Shown in pieces: positions 32,659 through 42,136 of a stretch of DNA of 59,518 bases (position 1 is the stretch's first letter; each line of letters opens with the position of its first letter). Where the stretch lies: assembly GCF_013839515.1 (NCBI RefSeq), contig NZ_JACDNQ010000005.1, positions 149,670 to 209,187 of the forward strand. Reading direction: 5' to 3'. Origin of the DNA: Natronomonas salinimetallica (GTDB lineage Archaea; Halobacteriota; Halobacteria; Halobacteriales; Haloarculaceae). The translations under genes were made by a program, and so were the position numbers. The notes beneath the pieces were generated by a model that saw only the letters and a list, made by a program, of their open reading frames with translations, was not told where the DNA came from and ran no database searches.

Positions 32659-33162
32659 ATGACTGAGACAACGGTCCGCGCGTACGACCCTAGCTCCGAG
32701 CGCGACCGGCAGGCGCTCTGGGCGCGCAAAGTCGACTTCGAGACCGAGATCGGCGAGACGACCGGCGGTGCGGAGAAGTCGAGCCGATACGACTCGAAGC
32801 TAACGGACGAATACAAACGACGGTGGCTGGCCTGGGTCGAACGGTGCGTCGACGACGACGGCCGCTGTCTCTCGCTCGCTGACGCCGGAGCGGGCGTGGC
32901 CGGCTACGTCTTCGTACTCCCCGAACGGCTGTCTTTCATCTGGGATGCGGCCGTCGTCAACGAACTCTACGTCGTCCCGGAGGCCCGTGGCGACGGGGTC
33001 GCCGACGCGCTCTTCGAGCGGGCGATCGCGGTCGCCGAGGAGCAGGCGCTGCCGATCGATCGGCTCCTGCTCGACGTCGATCCGGAGAACGACCGCGCCC
33101 GGCGGTTCTACGACCGGTACGGCTTCGAGCCGTGGGGTGGGATCATCGCGCGGGAGGTGTGA
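32659..33162 (+). CDS. GNAT-family N-acetyltransferase
   Basis: The 167-residue protein has the acetyl-CoA motif A as VNELYVVPEARGDGVADALF (about residues 98-117), followed by a helix and DVDPENDRARRFYDRYGF, the classic motif B. Hence it is an acetyltransferase with unknown substrate. Start ATG at 32659 is chosen over a GTG three codons upstream. Confidence 0.9.
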   Translation: MTETTVRAYDPSSERDRQALWARKVDFETEIGETTGGAEKSSRYDSKLTDEYKRRWLAWVERCVDDDGRCLSLADAGAGVAGYVFVLPERLSFIWDAAVVNELYVVPEARGDGVADALFERAIAVAEEQALPIDRLLLDVDPENDRARRFYDRYGFEPWGGIIAREV

Positions 33163-33249
33163 CATCCGTCCCGGCGTAATCGCGGAGAGCATTGATTCGG
33201 CAGCTACTGTTCACGGCGGGATGCTCTCCTCGAAGAAAGATAGAATATA

Positions 33250-33843
33250 TCAAGAGCGCCGGCCCGAGTGGGTCACCGCGGCGGCGATCCCGCCGAGGGA
33301 GCCGAAGACGGCGGGGAGGACGACTCCGGCGAGAACGACCGCCGGAAGCAACTCGGGCTCGCCGCTGAAAGAAGCGCCGAGCGCCTCCGTCGACACCCTG
33401 AACACGACCGCGCCGGCGGCCGACAGCGCCAGATACGGGGGAACGACGAGCACGCCCGCGATGGCACCCCCAGCCGTATCGGTGACGCCCTGCGAGCGGC
33501 CGACGGCGATCCCGGCGGCGACGAGGAGAGCGACCGGAACGAGATGCAAAAGCGGCGTGAACCCGTCGCCACCGACGAACGAAACCGTCCGGGTTCCGCC
33601 GATGCCCAAGATCCCGGCTTCCAGGACGGTGTCGACGAAGTGGCTGTTGAAAAAGACCCACCCGACGAAGTCGATGCTGCTACCGTCGCCCTCGACGTTC
33701 CGCGATATCTCCCCGAGTTCCGAACGGTCGATGCGGGTGAGTACGACGAGCGCGGTCAGCACGTAGCCGACGATCCACGCGGCGGCACCGGCGATAGCAC
33801 CCTCGACGAACGGGAGACTTTCGCGCCCGGTATTCGGGGACAT
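33250..33843 (-). CDS. Four- to five-span membrane protein (haloarchaeal DUF)
   Basis: The 197-residue protein has hydrophobic segments at about residues 14-36, 94-116, 122-140 and 158-186. A soluble loop separates the first two (RSELGEISRNVEGDGSSIDF). Such proteins are widespread in haloarchaea and uncharacterised. Start ATG at 33843. Confidence 0.75.
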   Translation of the reverse strand: MSPNTGRESLPFVEGAIAGAAAWIVGYVLTALVVLTRIDRSELGEISRNVEGDGSSIDFVGWVFFNSHFVDTVLEAGILGIGGTRTVSFVGGDGFTPLLHLVPVALLVAAGIAVGRSQGVTDTAGGAIAGVLVVPPYLALSAAGAVVFRVSTEALGASFSGEPELLPAVVLAGVVLPAVFGSLGGIAAAVTHSGRRS

Positions 33844-33926
33844 CTCGTCCTCTACCGAGACACGGAGGATGAAAGTAGCTTGTGGCTCGGCGGGCACTCA
33901 CCGGTGATTTGACGGCACAGCCCGTC

Positions 33927-34763
33927 TCACTCCAGGTCCGCCGCCGTATCGATGCCGTAGACGCGGGCTGGCGTTTCGACGTGGGCGCGCCGAAGCGCCG
34001 CCTCGTGCCCCGCCTCGGCGAGCCAGGCGGTCCGTTTGGGGACGGTCTTGGGACCGAGGACCGCGCCGGGGCGATCCGGGTCGTCGATGAAGTCCGTCTC
34101 CATGAGGAAGGGCCACTCGCCGCCGCAGGCCCGTTCGAGTTCCTCCTTGTGGGAGATGACGCTCGGGATCGGTCCCTCGACGGAGCCGCCCGAGTAGTGT
34201 TTGACGACGCGCTCTCGCGGGAGGCCCTCGGATTCCGCCCACTCGACGACCGCCTCGAACGACTCGCCGCCCTCCGTGTGGAGTTGGACGGCACAGCCGA
34301 CCTCGGCGGCGCGGGCGAAGGCGTATCGCATGACCTCGTTGGATGCTTCCCACGTCGCCTCCTCGACGTCGTAGTGTGGACGTCCGGATTTGATGGCGAG
34401 CGCCGGGCCCGAAGCGACGTACTCGGCCGCGACGTCGAGGCCGGCTTTCATCAGATCGGCGGCCTCTCGGGGCTCGTACCCCCGATCGAGGAGCCGAGAG
34501 ATCAAGGCCGGATGAACGCCGAGGACGGGACGGGCCCGTCCGGGGAGTATCCCGTCGGCGCGCGCCGTCACCTCGACGGTGAGATCGAACGTCTCCCGGA
34601 AACCCCCCTCGTCGTCGACCTCGCCGACGAGGTTCCAAGAGGGTTTGTTGAGGACGTGCAGGTGCGTCCCGCCGGCGCGTTCGAACGCCTCGGCCGCCTC
34701 GGCCCCGCGGCCGTTGACCGGGTCGATATGGAGGTGGTTATCGAGGACAGGGCCGTCGTACAT
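33927..34763 (-). CDS. TatD-family metal-dependent hydrolase
   Basis: The 278-residue TIM-barrel protein of the amidohydrolase superfamily has DNHLHIDP as the first metal site, VQLHTEGG and KHYSGG as the later His ligands, and METDFIDD carrying the final Asp. Length and motifs fit TatD-like hydrolases, some of which are DNases. The natural substrate is unknown. Start ATG at 34763, 48 bp after the helicase gene's end at 34812 on the same strand. Confidence 0.88.
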   Translation of the reverse strand: MYDGPVLDNHLHIDPVNGRGAEAAEAFERAGGTHLHVLNKPSWNLVGEVDDEGGFRETFDLTVEVTARADGILPGRARPVLGVHPALISRLLDRGYEPREAADLMKAGLDVAAEYVASGPALAIKSGRPHYDVEEATWEASNEVMRYAFARAAEVGCAVQLHTEGGESFEAVVEWAESEGLPRERVVKHYSGGSVEGPIPSVISHKEELERACGGEWPFLMETDFIDDPDRPGAVLGPKTVPKRTAWLAEAGHEAALRRAHVETPARVYGIDTAADLE

Positions 34764-34811
34764 ACCCCCGGTTTCGACCGCCGATTTAATATGGGTTGTC
34801 GTCGCGCGCGG

Positions 34812-36656
34812 CTACTCGACTTTCAACTCCGCGCCCTGTCTTTGGGCGTCGGAGAGCACGTCCTCGAGGGACTTCCCGACCGGCTCGTTGTACAGGAGGA
34901 CGTCGATCGGTAGCGTCGGTGCGCCGTCGATGAGATCCTCCATCAGGACGAGCCGTTCGCGGGCCCGCGACATGCCGACGTAGAAGACCCGCCGTTCGTT
35001 GTCGGTCATCATCGGGATCGGATCGGAGCGTTTCGTGAACGGCTCGTCCCCCGGCACCGACCCGGGGTCCTCGACGGAAGCCGCCATCTGCTCGACGACC
35101 TTCTCGGTGAGGTCGGTGGCGACGAAGACGTGATCGGCCTCGCGCCCCTTCGCCGAGTGGATCGTGCCGACGCGGACGCGATTCGGGTCGGTACCGCGGT
35201 AGCTGCCGCTGAAGTAAGCGTCGACCGACCGCTCCTGGAAGTTCGATACCCGGGTGAGCATATCGGCGGCCGAGCGCGGTCCGGGGGCGAACGGGGCGTG
35301 TTCGTCGACGAAGTCGGGGGCGACCTCCATATCGGCGAGGTCGTCGACGCCCTCTCGATCTTCGAGCGCGTCGAGCGCGTCGAAGTAGTCGTCTCGCTCG
35401 CCGGTTCCGAAGGCGCTGTCGGCGAGCATCTCGCCGAGACGCTTGGCCTGAAGGCCGCCGATCGCATCGTCGTTCTCCAGGGACTCGATCGCGCCGACGT
35501 AGTCCTGCAGGCGGTCGGTCCACATCCGCTGGTCGGTCAGGGCGGTAAACGGGATCCCCTCGCCGATGAACTCGTCCATGAACTGGAACATCTGATAACG
35601 CGCTCGGAACAGACACATGATGCTGCCGTCGTCGTCCTCTTCCATCGTCATTCGGACGTTACGAACCAAATCGAGCACGGAGGGCGAGCGGACCGCCTCG
35701 ACCGATCCGCCCTCCTTGCGCGGTTTGAGGTCTTTCTCTTGGCGCTTTTCGATGTGGCTGATCTGGGTGTTGACGACGTTCAAGATTCGGGAGGGAAGCC
35801 GGTAGCTGTTCGGGAGCACGACGTCGTCGTCGACGTCCTCGTCGAGCAGGAGGTTCGGGTCCGCGCCCTGCCAGGCGTAGACGACCTGGTCGTCGTCGCC
35901 CGCGATGAGCACCGAGTTCATGTGCGGTTTCCACTCGTCGTAGACGCCGTACTGCAGGGTCGTGATGTCCTGGAACTCGTCGATGACGAGGTGGTCGACG
36001 GCCGGGAGCAGCGAGCGCTGCTGGACGCGTTCGAGCATGTCTGCGAAGCCGACGACCCCTTCCTCGCCTTTGTACGCTCGCCACCCGCGGATCGCCTCGG
36101 GGATGTCGAGGCGGTCGTCGTCGCTCGGCCACGTCGGGGTATATTTGTTCCCCGTCTGGGCGTTCTCGTCGATCCCCGGCGGGAGCCGGACCTCCTCCTC
36201 GTCCCATTTAAACGGGACGTCGTACCAGTCGGCGACGTCACGTTCGGTCCGCTGGAGCCACTGGGACGTGGCGATGATCTTGTTACCGAGCGTCGTCGAG
36301 CGCGCCGACCGACGGCGGGCGGATTTGTTCTCGTCCTCGAACTCGATGCCGAACTCCTCACAGAACTCCTCTTTGTGTTTCTCACCGACCACGTCGCCCC
36401 GAGAGAGATTCAAGAGTTCGTAGGCCTTCGCGTGCATCGTACAGACGTTTCCCCGGAGCGACTTCGGCGAGCGGTCGAGCCGTTCGCCGAGGCGCTCGCG
36501 CACCTCGGCCGCCGCGGCCCGTGTGTACGACACCACGAGTATGTCGTTTATGTCGACTCCGTCGTCCAGCATGTCGTCGACGCGGTCGAGTAACGCCGTC
36601 GTCTTCCCGCTTCCCGGTCCCCCAAAAAGCCGTGTCACGTGCGTGGATGTCGCCAT
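34812..36656 (-). CDS. UvrD/Rep-type SF1 DNA helicase
   Basis: The 614-residue helicase has Walker A GGPGSGKTT, motif Ia SYTRAAAAEVRERL, DExx box IDEFQD, motif III GDDDQVVYAWQGA, motif IV LPNSYRLP, motif V VGTIHSAKGREADHVF and motif VI YVGMSRARERL. It unwinds DNA 3' to 5' in repair or replication restart. Start ATG at 36656 (MATSTHVTRLFGG). Longer frames to 36692 only add a hydrophobic non-conserved stretch. Confidence 0.95.
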   Translation of the reverse strand: MATSTHVTRLFGGPGSGKTTALLDRVDDMLDDGVDINDILVVSYTRAAAAEVRERLGERLDRSPKSLRGNVCTMHAKAYELLNLSRGDVVGEKHKEEFCEEFGIEFEDENKSARRRSARSTTLGNKIIATSQWLQRTERDVADWYDVPFKWDEEEVRLPPGIDENAQTGNKYTPTWPSDDDRLDIPEAIRGWRAYKGEEGVVGFADMLERVQQRSLLPAVDHLVIDEFQDITTLQYGVYDEWKPHMNSVLIAGDDDQVVYAWQGADPNLLLDEDVDDDVVLPNSYRLPSRILNVVNTQISHIEKRQEKDLKPRKEGGSVEAVRSPSVLDLVRNVRMTMEEDDDGSIMCLFRARYQMFQFMDEFIGEGIPFTALTDQRMWTDRLQDYVGAIESLENDDAIGGLQAKRLGEMLADSAFGTGERDDYFDALDALEDREGVDDLADMEVAPDFVDEHAPFAPGPRSAADMLTRVSNFQERSVDAYFSGSYRGTDPNRVRVGTIHSAKGREADHVFVATDLTEKVVEQMAASVEDPGSVPGDEPFTKRSDPIPMMTDNERRVFYVGMSRARERLVLMEDLIDGAPTLPIDVLLYNEPVGKSLEDVLSDAQRQGAELKVE

Positions 36657-36805
36657 TACTCGCGTAATGCCGCCCACAAGTATAAACAGCATGTTTGTTT
36701 TCGAGGACGGTGCGAACGACCCCCGGCCATCGGGCGCTCATACGGGTAGCACACCGACGCGACGCGTACGGGACGAAAAGAGGGCGGGGCGAAAAGAGGG
36801 CGGTA

Positions 36806-36973
36806 TCAGTTCGGTCGCCAGCCGCAGACCGAGCAGTTCGACGCATCGAGGGCGTGAAGGCCGCCGCAGTCGGGACAGCGCTTTTTGTTATAATCGCGCT
36901 CCCAGCCGGGCGTCTCGGTTTCGTGGCCACGGTCCTCGAGGAATTCGTCGAACACGTCGTTTGCGGTCGCCAT
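36806..36973 (-). CDS. HVO_0416-type zinc-ribbon microprotein, 55 aa
   Basis: MATANDVFDEFLEDRGHETE, then GWERDYNKKRCPDCGGLHAL and NCSVCGWRPN, matches the haloarchaeal single-ribbon family I know as HVO_0416-like: a short helix, then a CxxC and CxxC zinc ribbon. It may bind RNA, DNA or a protein partner. ATG at 36973. It is easily missed because of its length. Confidence 0.85.
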   Translation of the reverse strand: MATANDVFDEFLEDRGHETETPGWERDYNKKRCPDCGGLHALDASNCSVCGWRPN

Positions 36974-37114
36974 ACGGGTCACCCTTAGACGACATCGATA
37001 ATAAACGCTGTGGTGGTTCTTAGCACGAGGGACGATGCCGTGGCGCTCGGGGGATCGGCACGCGTTTCTGTGCGACCGCGCGCGCTTTTTATTGGATCGC
37101 GCCCTACGGGGTAT

Positions 37115-37774
37115 ATGGATGTCGACGAGGATCTCCCGCTCGCTCACGTCAGTCGTCCCGGAACCACCGATTCGGACGCCCCAGCAGTCGTCTTGATCCA
37201 CGGCCGGGGCACGAACGAACGCGATCTGCTCCCCATCGGAGCACAGCTCCCCGAGGAACTCCACGTCCTGAGCGTCCGCGCCCCAGAGCCGATGGGCGGT
37301 CCCGACAGCTACACCTGGTATGAGTTGGACCTCTCGGCGGGCGGTCTCCACGGCAGCCAACCCGACGCCGAGGGGTTCCGGCGGAGCCTCGATTCGATCC
37401 ACGGGTTCGTCGAGGCGGCGATCGACCGCTACGACCTCGACCCCGACCGGATCGGCCTGCTCGGTTTCAGCCAGGGCGCGATCACGAGCATGGCCGCGCT
37501 GTTGGAGCGGCCGGACGCCTACCGGTGGGTCGTCGCGCTGAACGGCTATCTGGCCGACTCACACGCGTATCGGGCCGAAGAGGCGGCCGGCAAACCGGCC
37601 TTCGTCGGCTGTGGATCGATGGATCAGGTCATCCCGCCCGAGCGTGCCGAGCGCGCCGCCGAGACGCTCGCCGAGGGCGGTGTCGACGTCCGGTTCGAGC
37701 GGTACGACGTCGGCCACGGGACGACTCCAGAGGAACTCTCGGACGTCCTCGGATGGCTGGCGGGGCGGTACTGA
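37115..37774 (+). CDS. Alpha/beta-hydrolase, phospholipase/carboxylesterase family
   Basis: The 219-residue serine esterase has the oxyanion HGRGTNERDLLP, the nucleophile elbow GLLGFSQGAI (Ser about residue 119), Asp in GCGSMDQVIPP and His in DVGHGTTPEEL. That is the acyl-protein-thioesterase/carboxylesterase class. The substrate is unknown. A TATA-like CTTTTTATT lies about 30 bases upstream of the ATG at 37115. The stop region is duplicated just downstream (18-bp unit). Confidence 0.9.
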   Translation: MDVDEDLPLAHVSRPGTTDSDAPAVVLIHGRGTNERDLLPIGAQLPEELHVLSVRAPEPMGGPDSYTWYELDLSAGGLHGSQPDAEGFRRSLDSIHGFVEAAIDRYDLDPDRIGLLGFSQGAITSMAALLERPDAYRWVVALNGYLADSHAYRAEEAAGKPAFVGCGSMDQVIPPERAERAAETLAEGGVDVRFERYDVGHGTTPEELSDVLGWLAGRY

Positions 37775-37793
37775 CACGGGGGGCGGTACTGAC
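37762..37793. repeat. 18-bp duplication spanning the esterase stop
   Basis: GGGGCGGTACTGAC occurs at 37762-37775 and 37780-37793. The first copy holds the stop codon TGA. Confidence 0.85.
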
Positions 37794-37849
37794 GTGGGCG
37801 GATGGTCCGTCCGCACTGACTCGACTCACCCCCTATGGCTCCGCCGACG

Positions 37850-37914
37850 CTGCCGACCCCGTCGACGCCGCCAACGCTGCCGACCCCGTCGACGCCGCCA
37901 ACGCTGCCGACCCG
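37850..37914. repeat. 27-bp tandem repeat, 2.4 copies
   Basis: GCTGCCGACCCCGTCGACGC plus CGCCAAC is repeated at 37850-37876 and 37877-37903, with a partial third to 37914. It is non-coding sequence between the esterase and the HTH gene. Confidence 0.9.
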
Positions 37915-37982
37915 CCGATTATTCCCCCGTGGACGCCGGCGGGATCAACGGGATTTATCGACGCCGAGCGACGAAGGCCCGT

Positions 37983-38357
37983 ATGGAATCCGACCCGGAT
38001 CCGGCGCGTTTTCGTGATCTCATGCTCGATGGCGAACCGGGATTCGAGGAGGTTCTCCGGTGTGTCTTCGGGATACAGGACCACGAAGCACGCCTCTATC
38101 TGGAGCTTCTCGAAGCACCTGACAGCACGGTGGCGGAACTCGCCGAGACGGTCGATCGTGATCGAAGCAACGTCAATCGTGGACTGACGACGCTGATGGA
38201 AAAGAACCTCGCCGAGCGCCGTCGTCGGCTCCTCGACAGCGGCGGCCACGTATATCAGTACCGCGCGACACCGCCGTTGGAGGCCCGCGAACTGATGCAC
38301 GAGACGCTCGACGAGTGGGCGGCATACGTCCACGAACGGATCGACGAGTTCCCGTAG
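37983..38357 (+). CDS. TrmB-like helix-turn-helix regulator
   Basis: The 124-residue protein is a winged helix of the TrmB type: FGIQDHEARLYLELLEAP, then STVAELAETVDRDRSNVNRG (recognition helix) and a wing near GGHVYQYRATPP. It ends in a helix (RELMHETLDEWAAYVHERID) likely used for dimerisation. There is no ligand domain, so it is a minimal regulator. ATG at 37983. Confidence 0.88.
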   Translation: MESDPDPARFRDLMLDGEPGFEEVLRCVFGIQDHEARLYLELLEAPDSTVAELAETVDRDRSNVNRGLTTLMEKNLAERRRRLLDSGGHVYQYRATPPLEARELMHETLDEWAAYVHERIDEFP

Positions 38358-38445
38358 CGCGGACACGCGACCCCTGTGTCCGCGTCACGGGGGGATCGGC
38401 GGCCGTGTCCGTTAACTAAAGTGTGGGCGGTGTCTTTGGGGACGT

Positions 38446-38688
38446 ATGTCCGACTCGACAGTCATAGAGCCCGGCGAACGAACCGCGGAGGAACTCCTTT
38501 CGGGACTGGAAAACGGTGAGCGGTTCGTCGTCCGGACCGAGGTGTTGGGATCGATCGAGGAACTGACGCTGCGGTTCGACGGGGAGATCTACTACTGCGA
38601 CTCGCCGACGATACTGCACAAACACACCGACGCCGACGAGATGCGTGAATGCATCGAGGACCTCGGCTTTACCCGAGGGGACGAGTGA
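38446..38688 (+). CDS. Conserved haloarchaeal protein, 80 aa
   Basis: The 80-residue acidic protein has a helix (RTAEELLSGLENGERF), strands (VVRTEVLGSIEELTLRF, GEIYYCDSPTIL) and a C-terminal helix (DEMRECIEDLGF). It has the look of a small haloarchaeal DUF; no catalytic motif is seen. ATG at 38446. Acidic composition supports it. Confidence 0.72.
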   Translation: MSDSTVIEPGERTAEELLSGLENGERFVVRTEVLGSIEELTLRFDGEIYYCDSPTILHKHTDADEMRECIEDLGFTRGDE

Positions 38689-38820
38689 CCCGTTCCGGGG
38701 TTCGGGCTGATCTCCCCGACAGTCCGTGAGGGCCCCTCCGGTGGTACACAACGGCTTCGCCGATACGTTTCGATGACCGTACCACACAGGTTTTCACCCT
38801 CCCCTCAAAACCGATCGAAT

Positions 38821-39228
38821 ATGTCCTCGACACATACAGCAGGCTCGGAACCGCTGTTCTCGAAGCCCTCCAGCCCCGTCGGGATCGTCGCCGTCGTCAT
38901 GGCCACCGTGACGGGCGTGTTACACCTCCTCGCGGTGATGAACGCGATTCAGTTCGATCAAACGCTCGCGATCCTCTTTGCGCTCAACGGTCTCGGCTTC
39001 CTCGGGGGGATCGTCGTGTACCTCTCGCGGTACTGGCGGCGACCGCTGTTTCTCGTCGCGGCGGCGTACGCGGTCGTGACGATTCTGGCGTTGTTCCCCG
39101 AACGCGGGTGGGGCCTCGAAGCGTTCTACATGGAGGGCAGCATCAACCCGATCATCGTCATCACGAAGGCCGCAGAGGCGATACTCGCCGCCTGCGCGCT
39201 GTATCTGTACGCCGGATCGGGCGAATAG
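38821..39228 (+). CDS. Four-span membrane protein (haloarchaeal DUF)
   Basis: The 135-residue protein has hydrophobic segments at about residues 18-38, 44-64, 72-90 and 106-128. GWGLEAFYMEGSINPIIVIT is a conserved-looking re-entry before the last helix. Such proteins are common in haloarchaea without assigned function. ATG at 38821. Confidence 0.75.
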   Translation: MSSTHTAGSEPLFSKPSSPVGIVAVVMATVTGVLHLLAVMNAIQFDQTLAILFALNGLGFLGGIVVYLSRYWRRPLFLVAAAYAVVTILALFPERGWGLEAFYMEGSINPIIVITKAAEAILAACALYLYAGSGE

Positions 39229-39334
39229 AGACGCCGAGTCGGATACGCGAAGCGAACACCCTCGCCGGCCACCCCCCCGTCGACGGCCGGGCGAAAGCGG
39301 CCCCTTTTTGCGACTCCGCGTCCCACTCCCGGTA

Positions 39335-40645
39335 ATGGCAGATCTCGCGCTCCCCGACCGTCCCGACGCCCCCGAGGTCGCCGACGACGGCGTCTGGCTC
39401 CACTGTATCGAGTGCGGTCACGAACACGCCCCCTTCGAGGACATCATCTACACCTGCACCGAGTGCGGTGGACTCCTCGAGGTCCGATACGACCGGTACC
39501 CGACGTTCGACGAGTTCGAGGGAACCGGCGTCTGGCGGTACAACGCCGCGTTACCGTTCGAGGAGGGCGTCACCCTCCCGGAGGGGAACACGCCGCTTCA
39601 CCGGGCCCCGCGACTCCGCAAGGAGATCGGCGTTCGCAACCTCCGGATCAAACACGAGGGGATGAACCCGACCGGATCGTTCAAAGACCGCGGTATGACC
39701 GTCGGCGTCCGGGTCGCAGAGAAACTCGACGTCGGTCGGCTGGCGTGTGCCTCGACCGGGAACACGTCGGCGGCGCTGGCCGCCTACGGTGCCCGCGCGG
39801 ACCTCCAGACGCTCGTGTTGTTGCCCGCGGGCAAGGTCGCCGCGGGCAAGATCGCCCAGGCGAGCCTTCACGACGCGCGGATCCTCGAAGTCGACGGCAA
39901 CTTCGATTCGTGTCTCGACATCGTCCAGGACCTCGCCGACCGCGGGGAGGCGTACCTGCTCAACTCGCTGAACCCGTTCCGATTGGAGGGCCAAAAGACG
40001 ATCGGCCTCGAGATCCTGGAATCGTTCTACGACGAGCACGGCCGGTTCCCGGATCGGATCGTCCTCCCCGTCGGGAACGCCGGCAACACCGCCGCTCTGT
40101 ATAAATGCTTCCGCGAGATGGTCGCAAGCGGCGATCTCGCCCCGGGCGACGTACCGAAGCTCACGGGCGTCCAAGCGGAGGGGGCCGCCCCGATGGTCGA
40201 GGCGATCGAGGAGGGCCTCGACGACACCCGCCGCTGGGAGGACGTCGAGACGGTCGCGACGGCGATCCGGATCGGGAACCCGGTCAACGCCCCGAAAGCG
40301 CTCCCCGGCATCCGCGAAACGGGTGGAACGGCGGTCGCCGTCTCCGACTCGGAGATCACCGACGCACAGCGGGCGATCGCCGAGGAAGGCATCGGCGTCG
40401 AACCGGCCTCCGCGGCGTCGGTCGCCGGCCTCCGAAAGCTTCGCGAATCGGGCGTCGTCGGAAGCGGCGAGGACGTCGTCTGTCTCACGACCGGCCACCT
40501 GTTGAAAGACCCCGACGCGGCGGCAGCGGCCGGAAGCGATCCCGACCCGGTCGCGAACAGCACCGACGCGGTCCTCCGATCGCTCGCCGGCGGGAGCGGG
40601 ACGCTGGGCGGCGTGTTGGGTCGGCTCAAGCGCCTGCTCGGGTAG
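39335..40645 (+). CDS. thrC: Threonine synthase
   Basis: The 436-residue PLP enzyme converts O-phosphohomoserine to threonine. Its N-terminal zinc-ribbon-like region (CIECGHE, CTECGG), the PLP-Lys motif NPTGSFKDRGMT and the phosphate/PLP loop VGNAGN are visible. It ends in a low-complexity Gly/Leu tail. A TATA-like CCTTTTTGC lies about 30 bases before the ATG at 39335. The region after its stop is part of a 36-bp duplication. Confidence 0.95.
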   Translation: MADLALPDRPDAPEVADDGVWLHCIECGHEHAPFEDIIYTCTECGGLLEVRYDRYPTFDEFEGTGVWRYNAALPFEEGVTLPEGNTPLHRAPRLRKEIGVRNLRIKHEGMNPTGSFKDRGMTVGVRVAEKLDVGRLACASTGNTSAALAAYGARADLQTLVLLPAGKVAAGKIAQASLHDARILEVDGNFDSCLDIVQDLADRGEAYLLNSLNPFRLEGQKTIGLEILESFYDEHGRFPDRIVLPVGNAGNTAALYKCFREMVASGDLAPGDVPKLTGVQAEGAAPMVEAIEEGLDDTRRWEDVETVATAIRIGNPVNAPKALPGIRETGGTAVAVSDSEITDAQRAIAEEGIGVEPASAASVAGLRKLRESGVVGSGEDVVCLTTGHLLKDPDAAAAAGSDPDPVANSTDAVLRSLAGGSGTLGGVLGRLKRLLG

Positions 40646-40646
40646 G

Positions 40647-40711
40647 CAGCCGTTCGTTCCGGGACGTTCCGTCCGCTCCGGTCAGCCGTTCGTTCCGGAA
40701 CGTTCCGCCCG
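40647..40711. repeat. About 36-bp duplication between thrC and a lipoprotein gene
   Basis: CAGCCGTTCGTTCCGGGACG (continuing) from 40647 recurs from 40683 with three differences over 29 bases. The copy boundary at 40682-40684 coincides with the stop codon of the minus-strand lipoprotein gene. Confidence 0.85.
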
Positions 40712-41446
40712 CGTCGAGAAGGGGATTTCCGGGCCAAATCCTCCGTTGGATCCCGTGTCGGCGTCCGACCCGGCATCCGCACCGCCCTCCACGCTATCGT
40801 TCACGTCGGACGGCGGCGTGTATTCGAGCGACAAAAACAGTCGGGCGATCGAGTTCGCCTCGTCCGCCTCGGCCGGATACGCCCCGTAGGCGACGACCGT
40901 GTCACCGGTGTCCGGCCGTGGCGCTCGCATCAAATGAACGAAGGCCGTGGGAACCTCATCCCCGTCGGTCTCGGTCGCCAACACGGTGACGTTCACCGGC
41001 TCCCCGAACGGCTCGATGGTGTAGTTGCCGTACTGCTCGAACCCCTGGGAGTCGGTTTCGGGGAGATACCGAAAGACCCGGTCGTGGTCGCCGGTCAACA
41101 GCGGATTGAGGCGTCGCCCGGCGACGCTCACCTCCGGCGTCGTCACCACGCCGAGCCGTACCGTACCGACCCCGGCCGGCAGGTCGCTTTGGCCGCCGTA
41201 CTGAGCGACGTGGTTGCTGATAACGATCCGCGTTTCGTTTCCGTCGCCCCCGCCGCTCGCGCTCACCGTCTCGTTGAACGTCCGCGTCTCCTCGTAATGG
41301 AGTTCGTATCCCTCGTCGGCGAGCGACTCGTTTTCGATCACGGTCGCGCCGGACTCGAAGGCGAGACCGTCACCGCCGAGCGGGACGGCCGAACAGCCGG
41401 CGATCGCCACGAACACCACGGTCACCCCGATCAACCGAGTCTGCAT
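40682..41446 (-). CDS. Secreted lipoprotein
   Basis: The 254-residue protein has a signal peptide with a lipobox (VFVAIAGCSAV, Cys at about residue 18), so it is probably anchored outside the membrane by a lipid-modified Cys. The mature part is acidic, Thr/Gly-rich, with strand-like repeats (ETRTFNETVSASGGG; GEPVNVTVLATETD). No enzyme motif. Start ATG at 41446; upstream residues of the frame are not signal-like. Confidence 0.8.
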   Translation of the reverse strand: MQTRLIGVTVVFVAIAGCSAVPLGGDGLAFESGATVIENESLADEGYELHYEETRTFNETVSASGGGDGNETRIVISNHVAQYGGQSDLPAGVGTVRLGVVTTPEVSVAGRRLNPLLTGDHDRVFRYLPETDSQGFEQYGNYTIEPFGEPVNVTVLATETDGDEVPTAFVHLMRAPRPDTGDTVVAYGAYPAEADEANSIARLFLSLEYTPPSDVNDSVEGGADAGSDADTGSNGGFGPEIPFSTRAERSGTNG

Positions 41447-41568
41447 GTGGCCCGAATCGCACGCCGAGCACATAGCGTCCCGATCGGGTTCACGGCTCGA
41501 AACGGCGGCTCGATCGCCCGACAGCGGGGATCAGAACGTACTTTCCTCCCGGCCGTCCACGGTTCGGT

Positions 41569-41979
41569 ATGGAGCCACCGTCGGATGCGCGATCGACCCG
41601 CCGCGGGGTCTGTCTCCTCGCTTTGACCCTCCCGATCGCCGGATGCGTCTCCGATCCCGGTGCCGACTGCCGGGGGGCGACGGTCCGGCTATCGTTGCGC
41701 TCCGTGGACTCGGTCGAGACGCCCCTCGTGTTCGACACCGAACGACTCTCGGCGGAGGCCGTCGCCGTCATCGAGACCGCGATCGGATCCGAGCACGTCG
41801 AACACTGTGTGTCGTGGGATCCGGATCCGGACGAAACCGGACCCTCGCCCGGACTGGCGGAGGTCGGCGAGTCGATCGAAGCCCACACCGGGAGCGATCT
41901 TCCCTCGGACGTCGAGGCCGACGTTCGGTTTCGGGGGGAGCCATACCGGCTCTCGTTGATCACCGACCACGAGGGATGA
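41569..41979 (+). CDS. Secreted lipoprotein, possibly Tat-exported
   Basis: The 136-residue protein starts with an Arg pair (STRRGVCLLALTLPIAGC), a possible Tat-type signal ending in lipobox Cys at about residue 26. The mature domain is short with three further Cys and no known fold. It diverges from the other lipoprotein gene. Confidence 0.72.
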   Translation: MEPPSDARSTRRGVCLLALTLPIAGCVSDPGADCRGATVRLSLRSVDSVETPLVFDTERLSAEAVAVIETAIGSEHVEHCVSWDPDPDETGPSPGLAEVGESIEAHTGSDLPSDVEADVRFRGEPYRLSLITDHEG

Positions 41980-42136
41980 AAAAGACGGGCCGCTGTCACG
42001 GATCGCCGGTGAGCACCGGGGCGGATCGGCCCTCGCCGGGACCCGACGACGGCCCGTACGAGCGCCCTCGACCGGCCTCCGTTCGGGCCGGACGGGAAGA
42101 GTTTTCTCCGGGAGGCCGGTCAGTTACGGCTACGAC

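Noticed and set aside
35130-36593. 487-residue plus-strand frame opposite the UvrD-type helicase
   Set aside because: It mirrors the helicase's high-GC third positions and has no recognisable family; the minus-strand protein has every SF1 motif.
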